The notes below the pieces were generated by a model. It saw nothing but the letters and a program-made list of their open reading frames with translations. It did not search any database and was not told the origin of the DNA. 64,000 bases of DNA, taken from contig NZ_CP015961.1 in assembly GCF_001659785.1 (NCBI RefSeq), positions 2,356,001 through 2,420,000 on the forward strand, read 5' to 3'. The position numbers were made by a program, and so were the translations under genes. Below are positions 34,923-43,756 of this stretch, piece by piece. The stretch comes from Dietzia timorensis. GTDB taxonomy: Bacteria > Actinomycetota > Actinomycetes > Mycobacteriales > Mycobacteriaceae. The first letter of the stretch is position 1. Each line of letters starts with the position of its first letter.

Positions 34923-37058
34923 CTAGCTGCCGATGGTCTGGGCCTCGAGGCTGCCCTCGGCGTTCGCGCCCTCGAAGCCGAGGACATGGAGCAACGCGAC
35001 CGAAGAACCGAAGACCGGGGCCAGGCTCGCAAGACTTCCGGCGCCCGGGGCGTCGGTGTCGTCGTCACCATCATCCTCACCCGCACCGACGGTGACCGGA
35101 ATCGACACGACCGTGCCGTTGTCGAGTTCGACAGTGAGGATCTGCGCCCCCGCCGGCGCATCGGCGGGGATTTCGACGTCGATGTCTACCTTGCCGTCGA
35201 GCGGCGCGGCGAAGGCGCCTGCCCCGAACGTCGACTCATCGACCTCGGACGTGGCATCGAAGGTGCCGAGCTCGACCTCGCCGAGCTTCACGGTCGCCTT
35301 GGTGGCCTTCGTTGCGCCGAGCGAGGTGAGGTTGAGGTCCGACAGCGTGAAGCTCGCGGTCTCCCCCGCGGCGACGGTGTCGGGAAGGTCCTTCGCAGCG
35401 ATCGCGCGGCGCGAGAAGTCCGGCTCGAGCGGCGAGTTCTCGCTGATGTAGTCCATCCACGTGTCCGAGTCGATGAGGCCGGTGTCGGACTTGTCAGAGG
35501 CCTCCGCGAATTCGGTGAAGTTGTCGCCGCCGCCGGCGAGGAAGCTCTGCGAGACGACCGAGTAGCTTTCGCTTTCGTCGATGGGTTGGCCCTCGAAGCT
35601 CACCGAGGTGATGCGGTCACCACGCTCGCGCGTGGGATCGAACGTCCAGGTGAGCGCATCGTTCGTGCCGAGTGCCAGGAACGGGCGCGAGCTGCCGTCG
35701 GGCTGCCACTGCTGTTCGAGGACGCTCTTGATCTGCGCTCCTGTCATCTTCATCGTGACGATGGTGTTCGCGAACGGAAGGACACCGTTAGCCTCGGCCT
35801 TGTTGATGTTGTCCTCGGCGCCCTCGGGGTCGTTACGCAACTCGTCGCGGAGCCCGCCCGGGTTCATGAAACCGATCTGCGCTCCGCCGCGGTCGGCGAC
35901 GGCATCGACCATGAACTCCGCCACGAGATTGCCGAGCGCCGACTCGGAGGAGCGATCGTCGCGCTTGCCACCGGCATGCGCCGTCGTGATATCGCCCGAC
36001 ACCGCGCCGACAGGCTTCTCTCCCTCGACTTTCGCACGCTGCAGCGTTCCGTCGACGATCTCCTTGACCTCGGCGACAACCGGATCACTTAGATTCGCGG
36101 CGTCCGCCTTCGACGGAACCGGTACGTTTTCCTGCTCATACCCGGTGACGTCGTGGGTTTCGGGATCCACCGTGAGGGTGACACGCCCGATGTTCGACGC
36201 ATAGGAGCCGGTCTGGATCACCGGCCGGTCCTCGCCGTCGGGGCCCGGCGCTTCGAAGGTATAGGTCTGATGGGTGTGCCCGGTGTAGATGGCCGAGACA
36301 TCCGCAGAGGTCTCGTCGACGATCTTGGAGAAGACACCGCCATCGCGAGCGGCCTCGAGCGAGGCGCCGGTCGCGGCGCCTTCGTGGTAGGACGCGACGA
36401 TGACGTCGGCCTCGCCGTTGTCCTCGTTGCCGTCCTTGAGATCCTTTGCCGCCTCGTTGACGGCGTCCACCGGATCCGAGAACTCGACGCCCTCGATGCC
36501 GGTCGGCGACACCAGCGCCGGGGTCTCTTCGGTGACGGCGCCGATAACGCCCACCTTGACGCCATTGATGTCGAGTACCTCGTACGGCTGCATCTGCTCG
36601 CCGTCTACGGTGACGTTCGCCGCGAGATGACTCCAGTCGGCAGAGTCGGACACGCGGCCGCCCAGGTCGTCGATACCACGGTCGAATTCGTGGTTTCCGA
36701 CGGCCGAAGTCTCCAGACCGAGCGCATTGAGCACATCGATCGTCGGCTCATCCTGCTCGAAGGAGGACGCAAACAGCGAGGCACCGATGTTGTCTCCCGA
36801 GGAGATCAGGGCCGTCGAGTCCTCGCCGTACTCACTGCGCAGCGTCTGGATCGTGTCCGCGAAGGCCACGGTCGACGGCCCCTCGGCGTTGATCCGGCCG
36901 TGGAAGTCGTTGATGCCGAGCAAGGTGATCTCGTTACCGCCTGCGGCCTGATCCTCCTGGGCGCCCGCGGAGGAGGGCACGACGACGAGGGTGCCGCCGA
37001 CGAGGGTCACGACGGCGACCGCCGAGGCCGCGAAGCGGCACTGATTTTTGGGAGACAC
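34923..37058 (-). CDS. Secreted 5'-nucleotidase / UshA-type phosphoesterase
   Basis: A 711-residue exported enzyme. Signal peptide with core VAVVTLVGGTLVVVPSSAGAQ. The metallophosphoesterase domain shows LLGINDFHGR, SSGDNIGAS, VGNHEFDRG and TGHTHQ; the C-terminal nucleotidase domain shows GGAQIGFMNPGGLRDEL and the substrate-binding LAGGGDNF. After it comes an extra beta-sandwich-like region and a tail with a Asp/Gly-rich linker and a hydrophobic segment (SLASLAPVFGSSVALLHVLGF), perhaps for envelope attachment. It should release phosphate and nucleosides from extracellular nucleotides. GTG start with GAAAGG upstream. Confidence 0.9.
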   Translation of the reverse strand: MSPKNQCRFAASAVAVVTLVGGTLVVVPSSAGAQEDQAAGGNEITLLGINDFHGRINAEGPSTVAFADTIQTLRSEYGEDSTALISSGDNIGASLFASSFEQDEPTIDVLNALGLETSAVGNHEFDRGIDDLGGRVSDSADWSHLAANVTVDGEQMQPYEVLDINGVKVGVIGAVTEETPALVSPTGIEGVEFSDPVDAVNEAAKDLKDGNEDNGEADVIVASYHEGAATGASLEAARDGGVFSKIVDETSADVSAIYTGHTHQTYTFEAPGPDGEDRPVIQTGSYASNIGRVTLTVDPETHDVTGYEQENVPVPSKADAANLSDPVVAEVKEIVDGTLQRAKVEGEKPVGAVSGDITTAHAGGKRDDRSSESALGNLVAEFMVDAVADRGGAQIGFMNPGGLRDELRNDPEGAEDNINKAEANGVLPFANTIVTMKMTGAQIKSVLEQQWQPDGSSRPFLALGTNDALTWTFDPTRERGDRITSVSFEGQPIDESESYSVVSQSFLAGGGDNFTEFAEASDKSDTGLIDSDTWMDYISENSPLEPDFSRRAIAAKDLPDTVAAGETASFTLSDLNLTSLGATKATKATVKLGEVELGTFDATSEVDESTFGAGAFAAPLDGKVDIDVEIPADAPAGAQILTVELDNGTVVSIPVTVGAGEDDGDDDTDAPGAGSLASLAPVFGSSVALLHVLGFEGANAEGSLEAQTIGS

Positions 37059-37361
37059 GAAAGGAGCCTTTCAACTGAGCATTGTCGATATCGACGCAGG
37101 ATCGTGGGCAAGAAGTCGGCCCACGCACTGCGACATTCTCAGAAGATTCTTGCGTTCCTCACGGCCTTCGGGAAGGGGTCAAAGGAAACGTTCATGAGCA
37201 CTTCCCCTGGGTGAAACCAGCACCTCCGACGTCATAAATGTGTTGGCCACCCTCTCGTAACCGTGCGCGGAGGTTGGGGCGAATGCGGTGCGAGGACGTA
37301 ACCTATATAGCTGTACGTTTTTCGGAGCAACCGCCCGCGCGGGCGGGACAGGGGCGATTCG
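37059..37361. other. Divergent control region between the nucleotidase gene and prfC
   Basis: No gene is seen. It contains GAAAGGAGCCTTTC (palindromic) next to the nucleotidase start, one copy of the ATGACGTCGGA word at 37225-37235, a TATATA box at 37304-37309, and a perfect palindrome CCGCCCGCGCGGGCGG at 37331-37346 within 20 nt of the prfC start, which could fold in the prfC leader. Confidence 0.5.
37225..37235. repeat. ATGACGTCGGA intergenic word, copy 2
   Basis: An exact copy (minus orientation), preceded by TTT in that orientation, in the divergent region upstream of prfC. Confidence 0.6.
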
Positions 37362-39122
37362 GTGACTGAGGCGGAGGACAAGGCGAACGCCGGCGCGATC
37401 GGCGCCGAGGGCGAGGGCTCTGGCGAGGGATCGGGCGATCTCGCGACAGAGGTCGCCCGGCGGCGCACCTTCGCGGTGATCTCGCACCCGGACGCCGGTA
37501 AATCGACACTCACCGAGGCGCTCGCGCTGCACGCGCGCGTGATCAACGAGGCCGGCGCCGTGCACGGAAAGTCCGGCCGCAAGTCCACGGTCTCGGACTG
37601 GATGGAGATGGAGAAGGCGCGCGGGATCTCGGTGTCCTCGACCGCGCTGCAGTTCACCTACCGCCGCGGCGAAGACCCCGTTCCCTCCGCGTCGGGCACG
37701 GAGTTCGACGAGGACGCGCGCGCCGAGGCGAACCGGGCCGCAGCCGCCGCGGGGGCGAAGGCGGAGCCACCGAACGTCATCAACCTCGTCGACACCCCCG
37801 GCCACGCCGACTTCTCCGAGGACACCTACCGGGTGCTCACCGCGGTCGACGCGGCGGTCATGCTCATCGACGCGGCCAAGGGGCTCGAGCCACAGACGCT
37901 CAAGCTGTTCCGCGTGTGTAAACAGCGGGGCATCCCGATCATCACGGTCGTGAACAAGTGGGACCGGCCGGGACAATCGCCGCTGGAGCTCATGGACGAG
38001 ATCTCCGACGAGATCGGGCTCGTGCCCACTCCCCTGTACATGCCCGTCGGTATCGCCGGCGACTACCGCGGATTGCTGCGGCGCGGCGAGGACGGCGAGC
38101 CGTCCGAGTACATCAAGTTCACGCGCACCGCAGGCGGTTCTACGATCGCGCCAGAAACGCACTACACCCCGGACGCGGCGGCTTCTCTCGAGGGCGAGGC
38201 GTGGACTACAGCTGTAGAGGAATCCGAGCTGCTCTCGGCGATGGGCCAGGACCACGACTCCGAGCTGTACCTCGCCGGCGAGACCTCTCCGGTGATCTTC
38301 GCTTCCGCGATGCTCAACTTCGGTGTCCACCAGATCCTCGACGCGCTGGTCGATCTCGCGCCGCCGCCTCGCGCCCGGGAGACGGTCGCCGAGACCGAGC
38401 GCGACGTGACGGATGAGTTCTCCGCCGTCATCTTCAAAGTGCAAGCGGGCATGGATGCCGCGCACCGCGACCGGCTGGCATTCATGCGGGTCGTCTCCGG
38501 CGAATTCGACCGCGGGATGGTGGTGACCCACGCGCAGACGGGCAAGCCGTTCGCCACCAAATATGCGCTGACGGTGTTCGGCCGCGATCGCACAACGGTC
38601 GAGACCGCCTACCCCGGCGACGTGGTCGGACTCGTCAACGCGACGGCGCTCGCGCCCGGTGACACCCTGTACTCGGGCAAGAAGGTGCAGTTCAAGCCGA
38701 TCCCACAGTTCGCGCCCGAACATTTTGCGGTGCTGCGCGCGAAGTCCCTCGGCCAGTACAAGCAGTTCCGCAAGGCCGTCGACCAACTCGCCGCCGAGGG
38801 TGTCGTGCAGATCCTGCGCAACGACCTGCGCGGCGAGGCGAATCCGGTGATGGCCGCGGTGGGGCCGATGCAGTTCGAGGTCGTCACCGCGCGGATGATG
38901 GCCGAGTTCAAGATCGAGGTCGTCGTCGAGAACCTGCCCTACACGATCGCCCGCGGCACGGACTCGGAGTCCGCGGCCGAGCTCGGCCGGCAGCGAGGCG
39001 TCGAGGTCTTCACCAGGTCTGACGGCGAGCTGCTGGCGCTCTTCGGCGACAAGTGGCGCCTGGCGTACATCGAGAAGGAACTCGACCACCTCACCATCGA
39101 GCCGCTGGTGGCCGACGCGTAG
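37362..39122 (+). CDS. prfC: Peptide chain release factor 3 (RF3)
   Basis: A 586-residue translational GTPase that recycles RF1/RF2. G1 is SHPDAGKST, the switch region WMEMEKARGISVSS, G3 DTPGHADFSEDTYR, G4 NKWDR. The rest follows RF3 domains II and III (KVQAGMDAAHRDRLAFMRVVSG, VGPMQFEVVTARM). Two oddities: a Gly/Glu-rich N-terminal extension of about 28 residues and an insertion of about 38 residues (about 101-138, Ala/Asp/Glu-rich) between the switch I strand and G3, where E. coli RF3 has only a short turn. The insertion keeps the frame and the motifs on both sides are intact. GTG start. Confidence 0.95.
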   Translation: MTEAEDKANAGAIGAEGEGSGEGSGDLATEVARRRTFAVISHPDAGKSTLTEALALHARVINEAGAVHGKSGRKSTVSDWMEMEKARGISVSSTALQFTYRRGEDPVPSASGTEFDEDARAEANRAAAAAGAKAEPPNVINLVDTPGHADFSEDTYRVLTAVDAAVMLIDAAKGLEPQTLKLFRVCKQRGIPIITVVNKWDRPGQSPLELMDEISDEIGLVPTPLYMPVGIAGDYRGLLRRGEDGEPSEYIKFTRTAGGSTIAPETHYTPDAAASLEGEAWTTAVEESELLSAMGQDHDSELYLAGETSPVIFASAMLNFGVHQILDALVDLAPPPRARETVAETERDVTDEFSAVIFKVQAGMDAAHRDRLAFMRVVSGEFDRGMVVTHAQTGKPFATKYALTVFGRDRTTVETAYPGDVVGLVNATALAPGDTLYSGKKVQFKPIPQFAPEHFAVLRAKSLGQYKQFRKAVDQLAAEGVVQILRNDLRGEANPVMAAVGPMQFEVVTARMMAEFKIEVVVENLPYTIARGTDSESAAELGRQRGVEVFTRSDGELLALFGDKWRLAYIEKELDHLTIEPLVADA

Positions 39123-39157
39123 GTTTGCTTCGGGCATTCTCACGTAATCTCGATAGC

Positions 39158-40378
39158 GTGAGCAACGATGACACGAACGGCGATGCGCCTTCTAGCGAAT
39201 CCGCACAGATCGCCGCCGCGGAAGTCCGCGCCGACCAGGCGGAGCCGTCCTCTGGCGACGGTGCTAGTGCCGGCGAGAATTCGGAGTCTTCTTCGTCTCC
39301 CTGGGGCGTGACAGCGATCGCTTTGGTCGGGGTCGCGGCGCTGGTGATCGCCGTGTTCGGTCTTCGCGAAACCGCAAGCATCTTGATGCCCGCGTTCCTC
39401 GCCGTCAACCTGGTAATTGCGGGGATGCCACTGCAACGGTTGCTGGCGAAGTTCATGCCAGGCGTGCTTGCCTCTGTCGGGTTGCTGCTTGTGTTGTACG
39501 CTCTGCTCGCTGCATTTGTGGCCTCGCTCGTGTGGTCGGTCTGGGTAGCCGCGGAAGAGATTCCGCTTTATCAGGACCGATTCACGCAGCTCTATGACGA
39601 CACCATCATGTGGCTCGGCGATTTCGGCCTATCCGAGGATCAGATCCGCGAATCGTTCGGTAACGTGCAGCCCGACCAGATCGTCGGCTACGTGCAGACG
39701 GCCGCGGGTTCGCTCTCTTCGCTCGGCACCATGCTCGCGATCCTTGTCGTGACGATCTTCTTCTTGTGCTTCGACGTTCCCGGCCTCGGCTCGCGATGGG
39801 ACCGGGTCACCTCGTTGCGCCCCCGCGTCGCCGAATCACTCGAGGAGTTCTCGCATGGCATCCGGCGCTACTGGATCGTTTCCACCGCATTCGGTCTCAT
39901 CGTGGCGGCGATGGACTGGGTCGCTCTGATCATCCTTGGTGTTCCGCTCGCCGGGGTGTGGGCCGTACTCGCGTTCATCACGAACTACATCCCGAATATC
40001 GGTTTCGTTCTCGGGCTCGTCCCGCCGGCATTGTTCGCGCTGCTCATAGGCGGGCCCTCGACGGCGCTCTGGGTCGTGGTCATCTATTCGGTGATCAACC
40101 TGGTGATGCAGAGTTTTATCCAGCCGAAGTTCACCGGCGATGCCGTGGGCCTGACACCGACGATGACATTCCTCTCGCTCGCGTTCTGGTCACTCGTCGC
40201 CGGACCGCTCGGCGCGATTCTCGCGGTGCCGCTGACTCTCGCCTTCAAGGCATTGTTTATCGACACCGATCCCCGCATGGGTTGGTTCTCCACATTCATG
40301 GTGTCGACGGGAAGCGAGAAGAAGCGCGAGCGACGCCGGGAAAAAAGGCACACTAGGCGCACCGCCCGGCGAAGTTAG
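39158..40378 (+). CDS. AI-2E-family (YdiK/TqsA-like) membrane protein
   Basis: A 406-residue membrane protein of family PF01594, with about eight helices. It has an acidic Ser/Glu-rich cytoplasmic N-terminus of about 45 residues, then the core with PLAGVWAVLAFITNYIPNIG and FIQPKFTGDAVGLTPTMTFLSLAFW, both typical, and a very basic C-terminal tail (KKRERRREKRHTRRTARR). Members are transporters of signals, sodium/protons or other small solutes; the substrate is unknown. The GTG at 39158 lies 7 nt after TAATCT (39145-39150), so a leaderless mRNA is likely; the frame upstream overlaps prfC. Confidence 0.87.
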   Translation: MSNDDTNGDAPSSESAQIAAAEVRADQAEPSSGDGASAGENSESSSSPWGVTAIALVGVAALVIAVFGLRETASILMPAFLAVNLVIAGMPLQRLLAKFMPGVLASVGLLLVLYALLAAFVASLVWSVWVAAEEIPLYQDRFTQLYDDTIMWLGDFGLSEDQIRESFGNVQPDQIVGYVQTAAGSLSSLGTMLAILVVTIFFLCFDVPGLGSRWDRVTSLRPRVAESLEEFSHGIRRYWIVSTAFGLIVAAMDWVALIILGVPLAGVWAVLAFITNYIPNIGFVLGLVPPALFALLIGGPSTALWVVVIYSVINLVMQSFIQPKFTGDAVGLTPTMTFLSLAFWSLVAGPLGAILAVPLTLAFKALFIDTDPRMGWFSTFMVSTGSEKKRERRREKRHTRRTARRS

Positions 40379-40458
40379 CCACGGATTCGTCCTGCAGCGG
40401 ATTAAACTCGGAAGTTAATGTCCACTGCAATAGCCCCTTCTACCTCGGCCCCGATCTC

Positions 40459-41034
40459 ATGAGTTCGCAACACAAGCTTCCCGGCTACGTCCAGTTCGGC
40501 TTGTACGCGATGATCGGCGGATCGGGTTTCGTCGTAAACACGGTGTCGCTGTTTCTCATCAAGTCGGCGGTCGTGGACATTTGGGGCGCCGCAAGCGTAA
40601 ACGAAGTCGTTCTTCCGCTGCCGCTCACAGACTTCAACATTCGTCTCTACCACGTGTTTATCGCCGTGAGTTTCCTCATCGCGAACCTGTGGAATTTCTT
40701 CCTCAACAAACGGTTCACGTTCTCGAAGAAGGATCTCGAGCATCTCGAAGGGGTGCGGACGAAGTACACGCCGTTCCTCGTAGTCGGGCTTTTCGGTCTC
40801 GCGGTGACCGCCGCAGTAACGACGCTGCTGATGAACCCGACGTCTCCCCTGCACCTGCCCGATAGCATCTTCGACGACTCCTCGTTCCTCCGCGACAGGC
40901 TGTACTGGGCCAACGGCGTCGGCATTATCGTCTCGACACCGGTGACGTTCCTCGTGAACAAGTACTGGACATTTACGCATCGTCCGAAGCCGCGGGATGC
41001 CGTGAAGGACGAGCACCCCGTCGAGCTGCCGTAG
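40459..41034 (+). CDS. GtrA-family membrane protein
   Basis: A 191-residue protein with four helices and the GtrA signatures FGLYAMIGGSGFVVNT, NLWNFFLNKRFTF and the closing VTFLVNKYWTF. GtrA-like proteins flip or support transfer of polyprenyl-linked sugars to the cell surface; in mycobacteria a relative (Rv3789) acts in arabinan synthesis. There is a loop of about 25 residues between helices 1 and 2, longer than usual. No glycosyltransferase is adjacent. Confidence 0.87.
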   Translation: MSSQHKLPGYVQFGLYAMIGGSGFVVNTVSLFLIKSAVVDIWGAASVNEVVLPLPLTDFNIRLYHVFIAVSFLIANLWNFFLNKRFTFSKKDLEHLEGVRTKYTPFLVVGLFGLAVTAAVTTLLMNPTSPLHLPDSIFDDSSFLRDRLYWANGVGIIVSTPVTFLVNKYWTFTHRPKPRDAVKDEHPVELP

Positions 41035-41069
41035 CTGCGGGTGCCGACTGGGGCCACGACGTAAAGAGA

Positions 41070-41130
41070 CCGCAGGCGCAGTCACGTTTCACCGCGTCAT
41101 GACAACGGTGAAAGGTGACTGCACTTGCGG
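41070..41130. terminator. Long inverted repeat between convergent GtrA and hydrolase genes
   Basis: CCGCA...AGTCAC-GT-TTTCACCG on the left pairs with CGGTGAAA-G-GTGACT...TGCGG on the right across an 11-nt loop. It sits between two convergent genes and likely terminates both. Confidence 0.6.
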
Positions 41131-41167
41131 TTTGTGTGTGGGGCGAGATTTTCGCCGGGGCCGCCGG

Positions 41168-42226
41168 CTAGTTCGTGGTCAAGGCTTGGCGGATGGCCTC
41201 GACGTCGACGTCGGCGAACGACGAAGGCTGCCACGCGGCATCGCGCGATTTGTCGACGAGGACTGCGCGCACGCCCTCCGGGAAGTCGGGGCCCTGGCAC
41301 ACGAGCGCGCCGAGCTCGAGTTCGTTGCGCAGCGCCTGCTCGACCGAGGAAACCTGCGATCCGGCGCGCATCAATTCCAGCGTGGCCACGACCGACGTCG
41401 GCGAGTGCGACTGCAACGCCTCGCGGGCCGAGGTTGCCCAGTCCGCGGCCGCGCCGGACGAAGAAGCCATCGAATCGAGCTCGCCGAGGATCTCCTCGAT
41501 CGTGTCGCGGGAGAACGCGCGGGCGATGAACTCCTCCTGAGCGCGGATCGGCGAATCCCCGGCCTCGGCCGGGTCGCTGCAGTGCTCGTCGAGCGCCTGG
41601 TCCAAGCCGGATTCGAGGGCAGTGTCCTGGAAATCGGGACGTACGGCGTCATAAATGAAGTGGGTGCCGAAGCCGAGGTAGAGGGCATCAGCGGCGCCCA
41701 TGCGCGCGCCGGTTGTGCCCAGGTACTTGGCCATGGCGAGGCCGAGGTCGCCGCCGCCGGCGAAGCGCGGCAGGAGCCAGGAGGCGCCGACGTCGGGGAT
41801 GAAACCGATGGCGGTTTCCGGCATCGACGACATGAGGGTTTCGGTGACGATGCGGTGCGAGCCGTGGCCCGAGACGCCGATGCCGCCGCCCATGGTCGCG
41901 CCGAACAGGACGGAAGCGTACGGCACGGGGAAGTTCGCGATGCGTGCGTTCATCGCGTACTCGACTTCGAAGAACTTGCGCCCCTCCGCGGGGTCGCCGG
42001 AGACGACCGCCTCGCGGACCGCCTTGATGTCTCCTCCGGCGCAGAATGCCTTCGGCGAGGTCGAGGTGAGCAGGACGGAGTCGACCGCCCCGGCATCGGA
42101 CCATTCGACGAGCGCGGCGTCGATCGCCTCGATCATCTCCACGGTGAGCGCATTGAGCGCCTTCGGCCGGTCGAGCTGAATGTGGCCCACGCGGCCCGTG
42201 CGAGCAGAAATTATCGAATCACTCAT
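41168..42226 (-). CDS. 3-hydroxyisobutyryl-CoA hydrolase / enoyl-CoA hydratase family protein
   Basis: A 352-residue crotonase-fold protein of the HIBCH branch, by length and by the motif FGATMGGGIGVSGHGSHRIVT followed by MPETAIGFIPDVGASWLLPR, with the oxyanion-hole FCAGGDIKAV. It would hydrolyse 3-hydroxyisobutyryl-CoA in valine breakdown; other acyl-CoAs are possible. The ATG at 42226 stands 7 nt after a TAAGCT box on the minus strand, indicating a leaderless message; a GTG 9 codons upstream is the alternative. Confidence 0.88.
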   Translation of the reverse strand: MSDSIISARTGRVGHIQLDRPKALNALTVEMIEAIDAALVEWSDAGAVDSVLLTSTSPKAFCAGGDIKAVREAVVSGDPAEGRKFFEVEYAMNARIANFPVPYASVLFGATMGGGIGVSGHGSHRIVTETLMSSMPETAIGFIPDVGASWLLPRFAGGGDLGLAMAKYLGTTGARMGAADALYLGFGTHFIYDAVRPDFQDTALESGLDQALDEHCSDPAEAGDSPIRAQEEFIARAFSRDTIEEILGELDSMASSSGAAADWATSAREALQSHSPTSVVATLELMRAGSQVSSVEQALRNELELGALVCQGPDFPEGVRAVLVDKSRDAAWQPSSFADVDVEAIRQALTTN

Positions 42227-42295
42227 GGGCCCAAGCTTACGTTTTCCGCCCACTGCGTGAGGCGCGATTCACTCAATCCTCGCCCCGCGGTTCCG

Positions 42296-43663
42296 TTACT
42301 TGAGCACGGGGAGCATCGAGTCGAACGCCGCGTTCATTCCCGGGCCGAAGGCGGTCCAGTTGTGGATTCCGGTCGGCATATAGAACGTGTCGTGCTCGAC
42401 GCCCGCACGATTGAGCGCGCGCGACATCTGATTCGTGCACTCGCGGGCGCCCGCTTCGAGGATGTAACCGGAGAACAGCACGCCCGGCTCGGCGCCGTAC
42501 TGCTGAATGTCCTGGGGCCCGAGCGCACCGGTTGCCGCGGACATGAACACGTGCGTCCCGGCGAGCTTGTCCGCGTTCGCCGGAAGGTGGTTCTGCTGCC
42601 ACAGCTCGCTGCCTCGCGGACCCCACATGTTGTCGAGGTTGCCGCCGCGGGTTTCGACGTTGAGGCGGATGGTTTCGTAGCCGAGATCGTCGGTGGCGTT
42701 GTAGCAGCCGGAGACGCCTCCCGCCGCGGCGAAGTGGCCGGGGTGGTTCGCGGCGATACGCAACGCGGACCCGGCGCCCATGGACAACCCGAGTACGCCG
42801 CTCTTTCCGTTGAGGTCGATATCGGACTCGGCGCCGATGATCGACGGGAACTCCTCGGCGATAAAGGTTTCCCAGTTATTTCGGCCGAGGCGCGGATCGT
42901 CCTTGATCCACTCGGCCCAGTTCGCACCCGGCGCGCCGGACGGAGCAACCGCGATTACGTTCTCATCCTCAACTCGTTGCGCGACGTTGGTGCGCGTCCG
43001 GAAGGGGGTCGGCAGGACCGTGTCCACGCCCTCGAGAAGATAGAGCACCGGAGCGGGGCCCTTGTCCTCGGAAGGCAGGAAGACTTCGAGAACGACCTCG
43101 CGCTGCATCTTCGCCGACGACACGGTCCAATGCTCGAGGCGACCCGGCCCCTGGTGGTCTTCCTGGACCTCTCGGCTGACCAAACGGGTCTCGTTGATTT
43201 CCGGGTCCGGTTGCGGCGCCGGGTATCCCTCGCCGGTGAACGAACCGGCCGCCGCCGTCAGCGTGTCCGCGCCGAGGGAGAGCGCCGCCAGTTGGCCGCC
43301 GTTGGCGAGCGAACCGACCGGGATCAGCGACATCAGGAACGTCGCACCCACGAGCGCAGGTGCGGTCGCCGATCTCCCACCGTCCCCTGACGAGGCCGCG
43401 CTCAGCGGTTCGACACCCGCCGAAAGCGGCGCCAACGTAGGCGCATTGCTGTTGAAGGCGGAGCCGTTGGCGATGAGCCCGAGGCTCGAGCGGATGCCGT
43501 CCTGGATGGTCTCGGCCGAACCCGATGGGTTAGCAATGACCTCGGACTGTGCCCCGGCGACCGGCGTGGACACCACCGCCGGTGTCGACACCACGAGAAC
43601 ACCTGCCACCATTGCCGACATCCATGCCCGAAGTTTCCGAGTTCCCCTGATTTTCCGCGCCAC
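42296..43663 (-). CDS. Trehalose mycolyltransferase-like secreted esterase (Ag85/Cmt family)
   Basis: A 455-residue exported alpha/beta hydrolase. Signal peptide (core VAGVLVVSTPAVV, end VAGAQS). About 120 residues of unassigned, Ala/Gly-rich sequence precede the catalytic domain. That domain has VLYLLEGVDTV, the nucleophile GLSMGAG, a Glu/Asp region and the catalytic His in PTGIHNWTAFG. Family members transfer mycolic acids between trehalose esters and arabinogalactan, building the mycomembrane; this points to a mycolate-bearing host. Two Cys (SGCYN, ECTNQ) may pair. GTG start with a GGGGG tract upstream. Confidence 0.87.
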   Translation of the reverse strand: MARKIRGTRKLRAWMSAMVAGVLVVSTPAVVSTPVAGAQSEVIANPSGSAETIQDGIRSSLGLIANGSAFNSNAPTLAPLSAGVEPLSAASSGDGGRSATAPALVGATFLMSLIPVGSLANGGQLAALSLGADTLTAAAGSFTGEGYPAPQPDPEINETRLVSREVQEDHQGPGRLEHWTVSSAKMQREVVLEVFLPSEDKGPAPVLYLLEGVDTVLPTPFRTRTNVAQRVEDENVIAVAPSGAPGANWAEWIKDDPRLGRNNWETFIAEEFPSIIGAESDIDLNGKSGVLGLSMGAGSALRIAANHPGHFAAAGGVSGCYNATDDLGYETIRLNVETRGGNLDNMWGPRGSELWQQNHLPANADKLAGTHVFMSAATGALGPQDIQQYGAEPGVLFSGYILEAGARECTNQMSRALNRAGVEHDTFYMPTGIHNWTAFGPGMNAAFDSMLPVLK

Positions 43664-43756
43664 TGCCGCGCCCCCGCTCTTGCGACTAAAAGAATTTTGT
43701 ACGAACTCTAATAGATCGCAAACGCGCGGAAATCGTTAACCGATACCCCCGTGAAC

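Noticed and set aside
41099-43390. 763-codon plus-strand frame
   Set aside because: It is antisense to the hydrolase and mycolyltransferase genes and crosses their intergenic gap; no family is recognisable.
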